Virus record (IMG/VR): IMGVR_UViG_3300046530_000175
Span: 1 to 48,799 of that record
Length of the DNA stretch: 48,799 nt
Source: a virus
Strand: one strand, 5' to 3'
In this document: positions 48,369 to 48,799 of the stretch, one piece after another
How positions within the stretch are numbered: the stretch's first letter is position 1
Layout of the letters: each line of letters opens with the position of its first letter
Translations under genes and position numbers: made by a program
Notes under the pieces: model-generated
Seen by the model: the letters and a program-made list of their open reading frames with translations, nothing else
Database searches by the model: none
What the model was told of the DNA's origin: nothing

Positions 48369-48799
48369 AACCAGCGATAAAGCGTGAGCTTGTCAGCTAT
48401 CTGACCGTACAGTTTACGATGAGCATACGCCAGGCATGCAGGATGTTATCGCTGAGCAGGACGGTGTTTCGTTATCAACCGGATACACGACGTGATGAAT
48501 CGGTGATCCTGGCGTTGACTGAACTGGCAGAACGCTATCCGCGATACGGATTTAAGAAGCTTTTTCAGGTGCTTCGCAGGCAAGGTAACGCCTGGAATCA
48601 CAAGCGTGTACACCGGATTTACTGTCTGCTGAAACTGAACTTTCGTCGTAAAGGAAAGCAACGTCTACCGGCGCGCAATCCGGCTCCACTTGCGACACCT
48701 GAGGCACTCAACCAAAGCTGGTCGATTGATTTTATGCACGACGCGCTGACATGTGGCCGACGTTTTCGGACTTTCAACGTCGTGGATGATTTTAACCGA
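48362..48799 (+). CDS. IS3-family transposase OrfB, partial at window edge
   Basis: Read in the -1 frame from the slippery site: ALKPAIKRELVSYLTVQFTM, SIRQACRMLSLSRTVFRYQP, ERYPRYGFKKLFQVLRRQG (HTH_21-like), then the rve integrase core beginning LNQSWSIDFMHDAL with the first catalytic Asp and VVDDFNR with the second. The frame is open at position 48799, so the catalytic Glu lies outside the window. Made as the OrfAB fusion, it cuts and joins DNA. Confidence 0.92.

Larger units (their letters stand above)
48023..48799 (+). mobile_element. IS3-family insertion sequence, left part
   Basis: The element contains overlapping orfA and orfB with an A_AAA_AAG slippery site and DDE-type transposase motifs. 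The left end is placed where hcp homology stops; I could not confirm the terminal inverted repeat. The element is cut by the window edge before the third catalytic residue, so its completeness is unknown. Confidence 0.8.

Overview
The window is almost entirely one lambda-organised, contractile-tailed (myovirus) prophage in an enterobacterial chromosome. Enterobacterales is suggested by the umuDC and YqjC-type genes, the YbcO/YdaT-like phage accessory genes, consensus-type LexA boxes, and the 5' end of a type VI secretion hcp gene at the right. The genus cannot be settled by eye; Enterobacter, Klebsiella and Citrobacter relatives are all plausible.

Layout. Positions 107-2586 hold a SOS-controlled umuDC pair and a DUF1090 periplasmic protein. 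Positions 2739-26862 (minus strand) are the late structural operon read backwards: tail fibre, baseplate, tape measure with a built-in lysozyme, tail chaperones, tube, sheath, head-tail connectors, capsid, protease/scaffold, Mu gpF-like protein, portal, terminases, then two ParB-fold genes, one fused to a methyltransferase. Positions 26883-27094 form a gene-less block of five hairpins. Positions 27115-29917 hold the lysis cassette (two holins, an NlpC/P60-type endolysin, Rz/Rz1) and two small accessory genes. Positions 29957-33628, between the lysis genes and antiterminator Q, form an AT-rich accessory locus. It contains a methylase remnant, a membrane/coiled-coil protein, and an oppositely oriented GTPase plus two-helix membrane protein operon with its own promoter and terminator. 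Positions 33693-38760 are Q, nin-type genes, a LexA-box-controlled small gene, an HNH protein, replication P and O with an iteron-like origin, a YdaT-like protein and Cro. Positions 38773-38839 and 39350-39403 are the operator regions. Positions 38840-45723 (plus strand) hold the repressor and the early-left operon, ending in recombination genes, excisionase and integrase.

Right of the integrase is a two-gene Kiwa-type anti-phage system (kwaA, kwaB) whose promoter carries a near-consensus LexA box. Then come a 98-bp tandem duplication, an hcp gene broken after about 17 codons, and the left part of an IS3-family element that runs off the window.

Regulatory logic. The repressor has a DNA-binding domain but no S24 self-cleavage domain, so RecA-driven autocleavage cannot induce this prophage directly. 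Three good LexA boxes lie before umuD, before a 65-residue ORF, and before kwaA. This suggests a LexA-coupled scheme, with the 65-residue ORF as a candidate antirepressor and Kiwa placed under SOS control. The least explained module is the GTPase/membrane-protein pair at 32163-33628. It sits where lambdoid phages commonly carry cargo and looks like a compact, self-contained candidate exclusion or defence system.
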